NCBI GenBank assembly: GCA_963978545.1
Contig: OZ021730.1
Span: 744,001 to 808,000, forward strand
Direction of reading: 5' to 3'
DNA length: 64,000 nucleotides
Origin: Linyphia triangularis
Lineage: Eukaryota; Arthropoda; Arachnida; Araneae; Linyphiidae
Shown one piece after another: positions 1 to 11,800 of the stretch. The notes under the pieces are model-generated. The model was not told the DNA's origin, made no database searches, and saw nothing but the letters and a program-made list of their open reading frames with translations. Both the position numbers and the translations under genes were made by a program. The first letter of the stretch is position 1; each line of letters opens with the position of its first letter.

Positions 1-1
1 A

Positions 2-2062
2 CCTTTCCAGAGTGGGTTCCGACGAGGACGGTCCACTCTTGATAACATCGTGAAACTAGAAACAGATGTCCGCAATGCCTTTGTGCAAAGGAATCATCTA
101 GTTTCAATCTTTTTCGACATTGAGAAGGCGTATGATCATACGTGGCGATATGGTATCCTGCAAACTCTATTTAATTTTGGTTTTAGGGGTAATCTGCCCC
201 TTTTTATTCAAAATTTTTTATCATCTCGTGTTTTTAGAGTTCGCATTGGAGCTTCATTTTCTAATTATTTTAACCAATCTGAGGGAGTTCCTCAAGGTTG
301 TGTTTTAAGTGTCACCCTTTTTAACCTTCATATCAGTAACATACTTCATGTCCTTTCACCCTTTGTTCATGGAACTTTGTATGTTGATGATTTGCAAATC
401 TCATGCCAAGGATCAAACATGCGCTTAATTGAACGTCAATTACAAACTGCTGTTAACAGACTTATAGAATGGTGTGAACAAAACGGCCATAAACTATCAC
501 CATCTAAAAGCAGTTGTGTCCATTTCTGTAGGAGGAGGGGTCTTCACCCTGACCCTGAAATCCACATACGCAACACGCCCATCCCTGTTGTCAACCAGAT
601 AAAGTATCTGGGAGTCATTTTCGACAACAAGATGAATTTTCTCCCACATATTTTATACTTGCGCAAGAAGTGCGAGAAATCGCTTAATATCCTCAAGGGC
701 CTCTCAAATACATCTTGGGGTGCTGATCGCACTTCTTTGCTGCGTATTTACAATTCAGTTATCCTGTCTCGTATTGACTACGGATGCGTTGCGTATGGTT
801 CTGCAGGAGCATCTCTTCTGCGCAGATTGGATACCGTCCACCATACTGCTGCCCGTATTTGTTTAGGTGCATTTCGCACCTCACCCATTGAGAGTCTGTT
901 AACAGAGTGTTGTCAACTCCCACTTGACCTTAGACGTAAAAAGTTAAGCGCTAACTACTACTGTAGAATAAAATCTGATCCTTGTCATCCTTTACGGAAT
1001 TTGAGTCTTGACGCATATCTTGGTAGGCTATATAATTCACGTCCATCTAGCATTCGCCCATTTTCTGAAAGAGCTCAATCTGTTCTGTCGGATGCAGCTC
1101 TAAGTGACCTAGATATCCAGCTGGCTAATTCTCAGATCTTTCCTCCATGGGATATTAAATCATTTCAGTTTTTAAATCCATTTGCGATGCATTACAAAGC
1201 AGACACTGCCCCAGAAATTTTGCAGAAGATCTTTTGTTTACACCGATCTCAGTATAGAGACTATCATGCAGTCTATACTGATGGATCCAAAGCAGGTGAA
1301 CGTGTTGGCTGTGGTGATGTGTCTGACACATCCACAGTCAGTTTCACGCTTCATAAATCCTGCTCGGTTTTTACTTCTGAGATGGTTGCAATCTTTTGTG
1401 CTCTGCTGCACATTTCTTTGTGCTCCCATCGCAAGTTTTGTGTATACAGCGATAGCTTAAGTGCTTTAACAAGCCTGGAGCACTTTAATAACATATGTCA
1501 TCCAATAGCTCCTGACATATTATCTCTGTTACACAAACTTGAGAGGAAAGGTTTTGTTATTTTGTTTTGCTGGGTACCTAGTCACGTGGGGATTTCAGGA
1601 AATGAATTGGCGGACTCTGCTGCTAAAGCGGCGTCAATCCCGTTTCAACAGCCAGTCCCCTACCAAGATATAAAATCACATATTCATAAGTTTATTTTTT
1701 CTTTGCGTCAAGAAGCATGGGATTTGCAAACTAGCAACAAACTTCATACCATTAAAAACCATCTTCATATGTGGCCAGTAAATCCAATGCGTCGGACAGA
1801 TGTCAAACTGACTCGTCTGCGCATTGGTCACACCCGATTCACGCATCGACATCTGTTGCTGGGAGAGGATCCGCCCATTTGTGATGTTTGTCGTTGCGAT
1901 ATTACTGTGCACCATATTTTAATTTCATGTCCAAAATTTTATTCTCATCGCATTCAATTTTTTAAAGGCACAGTTTTAAACCTACAGGATTTGGTTGGGG
2001 AAAACCCCCATCCAAATCTTTTTGCATTTCTTAGAGTAATCGGGTTTTTAAATCATATCTAA
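2..2062 (+). CDS. ORF2 of LINE-A, partial: reverse transcriptase and RNase H
   Basis: The frame is open from base 2 to the stop at 2062, so the coding sequence continues from outside the window; any internal Met start is artificial. RT motifs are FFDIEKAYDHTW (motif A), EGVPQGCVLS (motif B) and YVDD (motif C). An RNase H domain follows with YTDGSK, the acidic TSEMVAI segment, YSDS and GNELAD, which carry the usual D-E-D-D residues. A Cys-His motif near the end (CDVCRCD, HHILISCP) is typical of ORF2 C-termini. The product would copy element RNA onto nicked chromosomal DNA. No frame break is seen in this part; the endonuclease is off-window. Confidence 0.93.
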   Translation, partial: PFQSGFRRGRSTLDNIVKLETDVRNAFVQRNHLVSIFFDIEKAYDHTWRYGILQTLFNFGFRGNLPLFIQNFLSSRVFRVRIGASFSNYFNQSEGVPQGCVLSVTLFNLHISNILHVLSPFVHGTLYVDDLQISCQGSNMRLIERQLQTAVNRLIEWCEQNGHKLSPSKSSCVHFCRRRGLHPDPEIHIRNTPIPVVNQIKYLGVIFDNKMNFLPHILYLRKKCEKSLNILKGLSNTSWGADRTSLLRIYNSVILSRIDYGCVAYGSAGASLLRRLDTVHHTAARICLGAFRTSPIESLLTECCQLPLDLRRKKLSANYYCRIKSDPCHPLRNLSLDAYLGRLYNSRPSSIRPFSERAQSVLSDAALSDLDIQLANSQIFPPWDIKSFQFLNPFAMHYKADTAPEILQKIFCLHRSQYRDYHAVYTDGSKAGERVGCGDVSDTSTVSFTLHKSCSVFTSEMVAIFCALLHISLCSHRKFCVYSDSLSALTSLEHFNNICHPIAPDILSLLHKLERKGFVILFCWVPSHVGISGNELADSAAKAASIPFQQPVPYQDIKSHIHKFIFSLRQEAWDLQTSNKLHTIKNHLHMWPVNPMRRTDVKLTRLRIGHTRFTHRHLLLGEDPPICDVCRCDITVHHILISCPKFYSHRIQFFKGTVLNLQDLVGENPHPNLFAFLRVIGFLNHI

Positions 2063-2215
2063 TGTTTATAATCATATCTATTTTTTAAACTTTGATAAAC
2101 TTTTTCATAATTTTTAAAATGAGCTTTTAATGTATTTTAATTCTTTTTTATCGCATCTCACAATTTTCATATATTTATAATTCATCCTCCATCATTGTCT
2201 CTTTTATCGTTTGTT

Positions 2216-2281
2216 TGGCGCAGCATGGCCCTAGTGCTGCCTTTGCGCCATAAAACCACAAACAAACAAACAAACAAACAA
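2216..2281 (+). repeat. LINE 3'-terminal hairpin and CAAA tail
   Basis: TGGCGCAGCA and TGCTGC..TGCGCCA form an inverted repeat around GGCCCTAG. It is followed by CAAA tandem repeats. The same block ends LINE-B (8096-8155) and, reverse-complemented, LINE-C, D, E and G, so it marks the element's 3' end and is a candidate RT recognition structure. Confidence 0.88.
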
Positions 2282-4268
2282 GCCTCTGAGGTAGCATATG
2301 GAGCTGTCGTGTATCTTCAGTGTTTCGACAATAGTGGTACTGCGAAATCTACTATTTTGGCGAGTAAATCTCGTGTCTCGCCCATTCGAGTAGTGTCCAT
2401 TCCCCGGCTGGAGCTTTGTGGCTGTGTTCTTCTAGCACAGCTTGTGAAGAAAGTGCGTTTGTCTCTGAAACTGGAAATAGATGATGTTGTGCTACACACG
2501 GACTCAACAATCGCCCTGGCATGGTTAAACACGCCAGCGAATCATCTAAAGACTTTCATCGCCAATCGCGTATCCAAGGTGCAACAATTGACAGAGGACT
2601 GTCAGTGGACCTATGTGCCTTCATCTTTGAACCCTGCGGATGTCATTTCACGTGGGTGTGGACCTCGAGATCTACCTGGAGTAGAACTGTGGTGGAATGG
2701 ACCACCATTCCTTAGACAGGGAAAACCGTCCATTGGTTCACTTAGCCCATCAACAGTGGACAATTCTGAGTATTCATGTGAACTAAAAGTGACTGGTGAA
2801 ATTGACGTGCCAATCTCCAATGTTTGTATCTCAACAACCCCTGGGGTATACTTATTGTCTGATTTATTATCTAAGAGTAATAATTATCTATATGTTCTTC
2901 GAGTATTAAGTTATGTATTAAGATTTGTCAATAATGTTAGAAAATCTAATGGCAAAGTATCTGGCCCACTTGGTGCCACAGAATTGGAGCAATCTGAAAC
3001 ATATTTAATTAAAATGGTTCAAGAGGAAGCTTTTTCCGTAGACATACGGAACCTCAAACGCACAAAACATGTCTTAGCTAATAGTAAATTAAAGAGTTTA
3101 AATCCCTTTTTGGATAGCAAGGGTATCTTGAGAGTAGGAGGACGTTTAGAAAATTCTGAGTTGCCATATGATACTAAGCATCCTGCAATTTTACCAAGTA
3201 ATCATGTATTAACTCAAAACTTAATTACATATTTTCATAAGAAAAATTTACATGTTGGTGCTTCTGGACTTCTGCATTTGGTAAGAGAGAAATTTTGGCC
3301 TTTAAACGCTCGTTCAACATGCAGAAAAATAGTACATGAATGTGTTGTGTGTTTCAAAGCAAAGCCAACTGTAACTTCACAGTTAATGGGTAGTCTACCA
3401 CGGGACAGAGTAATTCCCGATTATCCATTTAACTGTTCTGGCGTAGATTTTTGCGGCCCATTCATGATTAGATATCGAAATCAAAGAAAAAGGGTCTTGC
3501 ATAAAGTGTACATATGTATTTTTGTCTGTTTTGTATCTAAATCTGTGCATGTAGAAATTGTGTCAGACCTCACATCAGAAGCCTTTATAGCGACCTTAAA
3601 AAGATTTTTCGCTCGTAGAGGTAAATGTGCTAAATTGTACTCCGACAATGGAAAAAATTTTGTAGGAGCAAATCACGAAATTAAAAGACTGTTGAGGCTG
3701 GTAAGTAAGCCAGATGACCAACTTGCAGGTTATTTATCTGCTGAGGGAATTGAGTGGAAATTCATCCCTCCACGAGCACCTTCCTTCGGTGGTCTATGGG
3801 AAGCTGCTGTAAAATCCTTTAAATATCACTTCAAAAGAGTGGTAAACGGGGCGAATTTAACATATGAAGAGTTTTTGACAGTAAGCGTTCAAATTGAAGG
3901 AATTCTAAATTCCAGACCCCTAAGCCCCCTTTCGTGTGATGAAGATGATCTTGGTGCATTAACTCCCGCACATTTTCTTATAGGTAGGTCAATCAATTCC
4001 ATTGTTGAACCTGATCTAACGAACTTAAAACGAAAATTACTTAAAAAAGTGGCAAAAGGTCACCCGATTGGTGCAATTAATCTGGAAAAAGTGGAATCGT
4101 AACTATTTAAGTGGGTTACAACAAAGAAACAAATGGCGCTTTCAGAAAAATAATGTAAAGGTCGGTGATCTAGTTATATTGATAGAAGATGGCACACCTA
4201 CCTTTAAATGGCCTTTAGCACGAATTCTTGAGTTGCATCGAGGTAATGACGGTTTGGTTCGAGTCGTA
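2282..4268 (+). mobile_element. BEL/Pao LTR retrotransposon relic (internal pol fragment)
   Basis: This is an internal fragment of a BEL/Pao-type element covering RNase H, integrase and the beginning of the post-integrase domain. Gag, protease, RT and both LTRs are absent from the window. The left end begins inside the RNase H start motif, where LINE-A's tail abuts it, and the right end is cut by LINE-B. Confidence 0.88.
2283..4266 (+). pseudogene. BEL/Pao pol fragment: RNase H and integrase, frameshifted
   Basis: The fragment opens with ASEVAYGAVVYL, the start of Pao-type RNase H, and continues with HTDSTIALAWL and the NPADVISRG motif. An integrase zinc-binding region (CRKIVHECVVCFKAKP) leads into a catalytic core. 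Its aspartates and glutamate lie in GVDFCGPF, LYSDNGKNF and GGLWEAAVK, the D,D,E triad. The main frame stops at 4102. The expected continuation (WKKWNRNYL, then VGDLVILIEDGTPTFKWPL, a DUF5641-like C-terminal domain) is in another frame. The switch is best placed at the A-run near 4042-4047, where one base gained or lost restores homology. With its N-terminal half missing, this copy cannot be functional. Confidence 0.88.
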
Positions 4269-7200
4269 AATGGCTTCTTTTGTTTCTTGGAACTGTCGCG
4301 GTTTTAGGTCTAGGAAGGATGATGTGAAGAATATTATTTCACTTCACCATCCAGCATGTTTGGCCCTTCAAGAAACTTTCTTGAAGGATTCTTGTATATC
4401 TAAAATCCGTGGGTATAGTTGCATTAGAAAAGATGTTACCCGTAGTAATACAGTGTCTGGAGGAGTTTGCCTTTTTATCTCTCATGATTACCCCAGCACT
4501 GTACTCACACTGCGCACATCTTTACAGGCTGTGGCTGCGAGACTTCATTTACAGTCCCTTCTCACAGTCTGTTGCCTATACCTACCGCCACATGCTATCA
4601 TCCGCCAAGAGGAGTTGAATGACCTTATTGATCAACTTCCAGTACCATTTTTACTGCTCGGTGAGTTTAATGGACACAGTACTATGTGGGGTAATGCTAA
4701 TACGAACCCTCGTGGGAGACAAGTGGAAAAGTTGCTTTCTGATCACTGTCTCTGTCTCCTGAATAATGAGGAGAAAACCTATTTTCATGAACCCACTAGA
4801 ACATTCCATTCACTTGACGTAGCCATTTGTTCCCCTATACTTTTTCCATATTTGAATTTTGCTGTTGGAAGTGATCTACACAACAGTGATCACTTCCCTG
4901 TCCTCATTTCGCATGCAGGTAGTAGTAGCGTGACCAACCGTCTACCTACTTACAAATACCATAGGGCAAATTGGGATAAATTTTCTGAATTGGCTGTTAT
5001 AACGGGAACAATGGTGGACATTGAGGATGTTGATACTGCTGTCCAAAATGTCACTGAAGCAATTTTAAATGCCGCTGTCTCCTCCATTCCTAAGAAATCA
5101 CCTAGAACACTGCGGCACTGTAAACCATACTGGAATGCAGACTGTCAGTCTGCATACAAGAAACAAAAGAAGCTATGGGGTATCTTCCGCAGATACCCAA
5201 CTACAGGAAACCTTATCGCCTTTAAAAAGGCTAAGGCATTTGCTCGTAGAGTTAGACGTCAAAGTCAGAAGGATTCTTGGATAAGTTATGTATCTTCAAT
5301 TACTTCTAAAACATCAAGCAAGCAGTTGTGGAAGAAGGTTAGAGCAGCCAACGGTTTGTATCCGGATTATTCTTGTCCGATACTTCAAACCGGAGCTGCT
5401 GTCTTCTCTTCCCCTGAAGATATTGCTAACCTTATCGGTGAAACTTTTGAAAGTGTATCCAGTTCCGATTCTTATAGTCCTACATTTTTAGTGACTAAGA
5501 ATCGCGCTGAACGGGCTGGAATTAATTTCAAAAGCAATATTGAATATTCCTACAACTGTGACCTTCAGATGTACGAATTGAAGAGTGCTTTATCTAAAGC
5601 ACATAACACCAGTCCAGGTCCAGATGGGATCAGTTACCAAATGCTTCGCCATTTAAGTCCAGATTCTCTTTTTAACATCCTTTCTCTGTTTAATAGAATC
5701 TGGAAGGAGAACCTCTTTCCTACCTTGTGGCGAGAAGCTACTGTAATCCCCATTCTGAAACCTGGAAAAGATCCCAAGGATCCTCTGAACTACCGACCGA
5801 TAGCCTTAACGAGCTGCCTTTGTAAGACCTTTAAACGTATTGTAAACGCCAGACTCTCTTACATGTTAGAAAAAGATGGATGTATTTCACCTTTCCAGAG
5901 TGGATTCCGACGAGGACGGTCCACTCTTGATAACATCGTGAAACTAGAAACAGATGTTCGCAATGCCTTTGTGCAGAGGAATTATCTAGTTTCAATCTTT
6001 TTCGACATTGAGAAGGCGTATGATCATACGTGGCGATATGGTGTCCTGCAAACTCTATTTAATTTTGGTTTTAGGGGTAATCTGCCCCTTTTTATTCAAC
6101 AATTTTTATCATCTCGTGTTTTTAGAGTTCGCATTGGAACTTCATTTTCTAATTATTTTAACCAATCTGAGGGAGTTCCTCAAGGTTGTGTTTTAAGTGT
6201 CACCCTCTTTAATCTACACATCAGCAACATTCTTCATGTCCTTTCACCCTTTGTTCATGGAACTTTGTATGTTGATGACTTGCAAATCTCGTGCCAAGGA
6301 TCAAACATGCGCTTAATTGAACGTCAATTACAAACTGCTGTTTACAGACTTGTAGAATGGTGTGAACAAAACGGCCATACATTGTCACCATCTAAAAGCA
6401 GTTGCATCCACTTCTGTAGGAGGAGGGGTCTTCATCCTGACCCTGAAATCCACATACGCAATTCCCCAATCCCAGTTGTGAATCAGATAAGATACCTGGG
6501 AGTTATCTTTGACAATAAGTTAAATTTTCTCCCACATATTGTATACTTGCGCAAGAAGTGCGATAAATCGCTTAATATCCTCAAAGTACTTTCAAACACT
6601 TCTTGGGGTGCTGACCCCACTTCTTTGCTGCGTATCTACCAATCTTTAATCTTATCTCGCATTGATTACGGATGTGTTGCGTATGGGTCTGCAGGAGCAT
6701 CCCTTCTACGAAGATTGGATACTGTCCATCACACTGCTGCCCGTATTTGTTCAGGTGCATTTCGCACTTCACCCATTGAAAGTCTGTTGACAGAGTGTAG
6801 TCTCCTTCCACTTGACTTGAGACGTAAAAAATTAAGCGCCAACTACTACTGTAGAATTATGTCTGATCCTTTTCACCCTTTACGTAAGTTGAGACTTGAT
6901 GCCTATCTTGGTAGGTTATATGATGCTCGCCCATCGAACATCCGACCATTTTCTGAAAGAGCGAAATCCACCTAGTTGGATGCAGCTCTAAGTGACGTAG
7001 TTACCCAAACATTTACCACTCAATCCTTTCCACCGTGGGATATTCCATCTTTCCACTTTCTCAATCCATTTGCGATGTATTGCAAGGCAGACACTGCCTC
7101 AGAAATTTTTCAACAAATCTTTTGTGATCACCGCTCTCAGTATGCTGACTATGAAGCAGTATTTACTGATGGATCTAAAGCAGGTGAACGTGTTGGCTGT

Positions 7201-8155
7201 GGTACTGTGTCCGACACATCCACAGTCGCTTTTTCACTTCATAAATCCTGCTCGGTTTTCACTTCTGAGTTGACAGCAATTTCTTGTGCACTGCTGCATA
7301 TCTCACTCTGCAACAATCGCAAATTTTGTGTGTATACTGACAGTTTAAGCTCCCTGTCAAGTCTGAAGCACTTTAAGACCAATAGTCATCCAATTGCTTT
7401 TGACATTTTGTCAAAATTACACACACTTGAGAGGAAAGGATTTACTATATTGTTCTGCTGGGTACCTAGTCACATGGGAATTTCAGGAAATGAATTGGCT
7501 GATTCTGCTGCTAAGGCGGCTTCAATCCCGCTGCAGCAGCCAGTTCCCTACCAAGATATTAAGACTTCAATTCAGAAGTTCATATTATCCTTACGTCAAG
7601 AAGCATGGGATTTGCAAACTAACAACAAACTCCATACCATCAAAAATCATCTTCTTAAATGGCCAGTTAATCCAATGCGTCGGACAGATGTCAAACTGAC
7701 TCGTCTGCGCATTGGTCATACCCGATTGACGCACCGACATCTATTGCTGGGAGGAGATCCACCTGTTTGCGATATTTGTCGTTGCGATCTTACTGTGGCT
7801 CATATTTTAATTTCTTGTCGTAAGTTTCAGTCACATCGTCTTAGGTTTTTTAAGAGTACCACTTTAAGGCTTCAGGATTTGATTGGGGAAACTCCCCATT
7901 CAAATCTCTTTGCATTTTTAAGATCAATCGGGTTTTTAAATCACATCTAGTTTTTTAAACATATCCATTTTTTAAATTTTTTTTAACCTCTTCATCATTT
8001 TAGAAATGTGTTTTTAGCATTCTTTAATTATATTATGTCATATTTCATCATATTTATATTTCATCTTCCATCCTAGTTTTTTTTATCTTTTGTTTTGGCG
8101 CAGTATGGCCCTTGTGTTGCCTTTGCGCCATAAAACACAAAACAAACAAACAAAC
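4265..8155 (+). mobile_element. LINE-B: I-group element, truncated at ORF2 start
   Basis: The element begins within a few bases of the ORF2 ATG (4270) directly after Pao sequence and has no ORF1 or 5' UTR. It ends with the family hairpin and CAAA tail near 8155. The left flank is BEL/Pao and the right flank is RLE-1, with no matching target duplication, so it is not a simple insertion into either. It belongs to the B/D/E/G subgroup (FTTQSFPPW, AMYCKADTA). Confidence 0.9.
4270..7950 (+). pseudogene. ORF2 of LINE-B: APE endonuclease, RT, RNase H, one nonsense codon
   Basis: The full ORF2 length is present. The APE-type endonuclease is at residues 1-230 (WNCRG, QET, then LLLGEFNGH and SDHFPVL), followed by RT (FFDIEKAYDHTW, GVPQGCVLS, YVDD), RNase H (FTDGSK, YTDSLSSL, GNELAD) and the Cys-His tail (CDICRCD). 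An in-frame TAG at 6973-6975 interrupts the RT/RNase H linker; sister copies have a leucine codon there. The endonuclease motif reads GEFN where LINE-C and LINE-E have GDFN, so an expected catalytic Asp is Glu. Both changes indicate a dead copy. The frame resumes directly after the stop and runs to 7950. Confidence 0.92.
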
Positions 8156-8157
8156 TT

Positions 8158-8657
8158 GAACAAGTTGCGGCTGATCAAATACCCGAACAGGAACCCCTTG
8201 AGGAATTCAAGAATGAAATCGCCTTCATCACAGCCAGTGATGATCCAATTGATTGGGCAAATTTTGAAGACCTCCTTGCACGAATTACAACCAAGATCTC
8301 TGAAGAAGTTCGACTCCCACCTGCCCGCGAGTCCAACGCCGCCTTCTCTCCGCAACCCATTGATGCATCCAATCCCAAAGTGATTCAAAAATTGTATCGA
8401 CGAAACAGACGAAGGGCGGTCTGACTCATTGTCGAGGGGTCCTCTCAGAACTGCCACCTACCATCTGAGCAAATTGAGCCTCACTTCAGGGAAATTTTCA
8501 GCCCAAGGCAATTCGACCAAACCATGTTCGTTGAAAATCCAAATAATCCAGTGCCAGTGGACCTTAGCCCCTTCACTGCAGTGGAAGTAAGAAGTCGCTT
8601 GCACAAGTTTGAAAATTCGGCCCCTGGCACTGATAGAAATACATATCAGCATCTCTG
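8158..8657 (+). pseudogene. RLE-1 polyprotein, pre-RT segment with nonsense codon
   Basis: This is the coding segment just upstream of the RT domain, aligned to RLE-2 through PLEEF, KLYRRNRRRAV, HLPSEQIE and VRSRLHKFENSAPG. A TGA at 8422-8424 replaces the Arg of RLE-2's RRRAVRLIVEG, consistent with a CGA-to-TGA change. The segment ends in YQHL, where LINE-C inserted. Reading frame and homology resume after LINE-C at 14327. Confidence 0.85.
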
Positions 8658-8869
8658 TTTGTTTGTTTGTTTGTGGTTTTATGGCGCAAAGGCAGCACTA
8701 GGGCCATGCTGCGCCAAACAAACGATAAAAGGGACAATGATGGAGGATGAATTATAAATATATGAAAATGGTGAGATGCGATATAAAAGAATTAAAATAC
8801 ATTAAAAGCTCATTTTAAAAATTATGAAAAAGTTTATCAAAGTTTAAAAAATAGATATGATTATAAACA

Positions 8870-11800
8870 TTAGATATGATTTAAAAACCCGATTACTCTA
8901 AGAAATGCAAAAAGATTTGGATGGGTTTTTTCCCCAACCAAATCCTGTAGGTTTAAAACTGTGCTTTTAAAAAATTGAATGCGATGAGAATAAAATTTTG
9001 GACATGAAATTAAAATATGGTGCACAGTAATATCGCAACGACAAACATCACAAATGGGCGGATCTTCTAGTAACAGATGTCGATGCGTGAATCGGGTGTG
9101 ACCAATGCGCAGACGAGTCAGTTTGACATCCGTCCGACGCATTGGATTTACTGGCCACATATGAAGATTGTTTTTAATGGTATGAAGTTTGTTGCTAGTT
9201 TGCAAATCCCATGCTTCTTGACGCAAAGAAAAAATAAACTTATGAATATGTGATTTTATGTCTTGGTAGGGGACTGGCTGCTGAAACGGGATTGACGCCG
9301 ATTTAGCAGCAGAGTCCGCCAATTCATTTCCTGAAATCCCCACGTGACTAGGTACCCAGCAAAACAAAATAACAAAACCTTTCCTCTCAAGTTTGTGTAA
9401 CAGAGATAATATGTCAGGAGCTATTGGATGACATATGTTATTAAAGTGCTCCAGGCTTGTTAGAGCACTTAAGCTATCGCTGTATACACAAAACTTGCGA
9501 TGGGAGCACAAAGAAATGTGCAGCAGAGCACAAAAAATTGCAACCATCTCAGAAGTAAAAACAGAGCAGGATTTATGAAGCGTGAAACTGACTGTGGATG
9601 TGTCAGACACAACGCCACAGCCAACACGTTCACCTGCTTTGGATCCATCAGTATAGACTGCATGATAGTCTCTATACTGAGATCGGTGTAAACAAAAGAT
9701 CTTCTGTAAAATTTCTGGGGCAGTGTCTGCTTTGTAATGCATTGCAAATGGATTTAAAAAATTAAATGATGGAACATCCCAAGGAGGAAAGATCTGAGAA
9801 TTAGCCAGCTGGATATCTAGGTCACTTAGAGCTGCATCCGACAGAACAGATTGAGCTCTTTCAGAAAATGGGCGAATGCTAGATGGACGTGCATTATATA
9901 GCCTACCAAGATATGCGTCAAGACTCAAATTCCGTAAAGGATGAGAAGGATCAGATTTTATTCTACAGTAGTAGTTAGCGCTTAACTTTTTACGTCTAAG
10001 GTCAAGTGGGAGTTGACAACACTCTGTTAACAGACTCTCAATGGGTGAGGTGCGGAATGCACCTAAACAAATACGGGCAGCAGTATGGTGGACGGTATCC
10101 AATCTGCGCAAAAGAGATGCTCCTGCAGAACCATACGCAACGCATCCGTAGTCAATACGAGACAGGATAACTGAACTGTATATACGCAGCAAAGAAGTGC
10201 GGTCCGCTCCCCAAGAAGTATTAGAAAGCACTTTGAGGATGTTAAGTGACCTATCGCACTTCTTGCGCAAGGACAATATATGAGGGAGAAAATTCATCTT
10301 ATTGTCGAAAATGACTCCCAGATACCTTATCTGATTGACAACAGGGATGGGCGTGTTACGTATGTGGATTTCAGGGTCAGGGTGAAGACCCCTCCTCCTA
10401 CAGAAATGGACACAACTGCTTTTAGATGGTGAAAGTTTATGGCCGTTTTTGTCGCACCATTCTACAAGTCTGTTAACAGCAGTTTGTAATTGACGTTCAA
10501 TTAAGCGCATGTTTGATCCTTGGCATGAGATTTGCAAATCATCAACATACAAAGTTCCATGAACAAAGGGTGAAAGGACATGAAGGATGTTGCTGATATG
10601 AAGGTTAAAAAGGGTGACACTTAAAACACAACCTTGAGGAACTCCCTCAGATTGGTTAAAATAATTTGAAAATGAAGCTCCAATACGAACTCTAAAAACA
10701 CGAGATGATAAAAAATTTTGAATAAAAAGGGGCAGATTACCCCTAAAACCAAAATTAAATAGAGTTTGCAGGATACCATATCGCCACGTATGATCATACG
10801 CCTTCTCAATGTCGAAAAAGATTGAAACTAGATGATTCCTTTGCACAAAGGCATTGCGGACATCTGTTTCTAGTTTCACAATGTTATCAAGAGTGGACCG
10901 TCCTCGTCGGAACCCACTCTGGAAAGGTGATATACATTTATCTTTTTCTAACATGTAAGAGAGTCGGACGTTTACAATACGTTCAAAGGTCTTACAGAGG
11001 CAGCTCGTTAAGGCTATCGGTCGATAGCTCAGAGGATCCTTGGGATCCTTTCCAGGTTTCAGAATGGGGATTACAGTAGCTTCCCGCCACAAAGTAGGAA
11101 AGATGTTCTCCTTCCAGATTCTATTAAAGAGAAAAAGGATGTTAAAAAGAGAATCTGGACTTAAATGGCGAAGCATTTGGTAACTGATCCCATCTGGACC
11201 TGGACTGGTGTTATGTGCTTTAGATAAAGCACTCTTCAATTCATACATCGTAAGTTCACAGTTGTAGGAATATTCAATATTGCTTTTGAAATTAATTTCC
11301 GTCCGTTCAGCGCGATTCTTAATCACTAAAAATGTAGGACTATATGAATCGGAACTGGATACACTTTCAAAAGTTTCACCGATAAGGTTAGCAATATCTT
11401 CAGGGGAAGAGAACACAGCAGCTCCGGTTTGAAGTATCGGGCAAGAATACTCCGGATACAAACCGTTGGCTGCTCTAACCTTCTTCCACAACTGTTTACT
11501 TGATGTTTTAGATGTAATCGAAGAGACATAACTTATCCAAGAATCCTTTTGACTCTGACGTCTAACCTTACGAGCAACTGCCTTTGCCTTTTTAAAGGCG
11601 ATAAGGTTTCCTGTAGTTGGGTATCTGCGGAAGATACTCCATAGCTTCTTTTGTTTCTTGTATGCAGACTGACAGTCTGCATTCCAGTATGGTTTACAGT
11701 GCCGCAGTGTTCTAGGTGATGTCTTAGGAATGGAGGAGTCAGCAGCATTTAAAATTGCCTCAGTGACATTTTGGACAGCAGCATCAACATTCTCACTATT

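Larger units (their letters stand above)
1..2281 (+). mobile_element. LINE-A: I-group non-LTR retrotransposon, 3' part
   Basis: This is the 3' portion of an I-group non-LTR element whose 5' end lies left of the window. It contains the RT to C-terminal part of ORF2, a short AT-rich 3' UTR, a terminal hairpin (2216-2250) and a CAAA-repeat tail ending near 2281. The tail abuts BEL/Pao coding sequence, so LINE-A appears to have inserted into that element. Protein sequence groups it with LINE-C (shared residues around FLNPFAMHYKADTAPEIL) rather than with LINE-B, D, E and G. Confidence 0.93.

Noticed and set aside
2195..2281. Upstream part of the BEL/Pao reading frame, beginning inside the LINE-A 3' UTR
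   Set aside because: It is a chance in-frame extension through the LINE hairpin and CAAA tail; Pao homology begins at 2282.
2282..4268. LTRs for the BEL/Pao relic
   Set aside because: No long direct repeats flank it; both ends are cut by LINE copies.
8090..8757. Short frames across the LINE-B tail and RLE-1
   Set aside because: They cross element boundaries; the frame supported by homology to RLE-2 is a different one.
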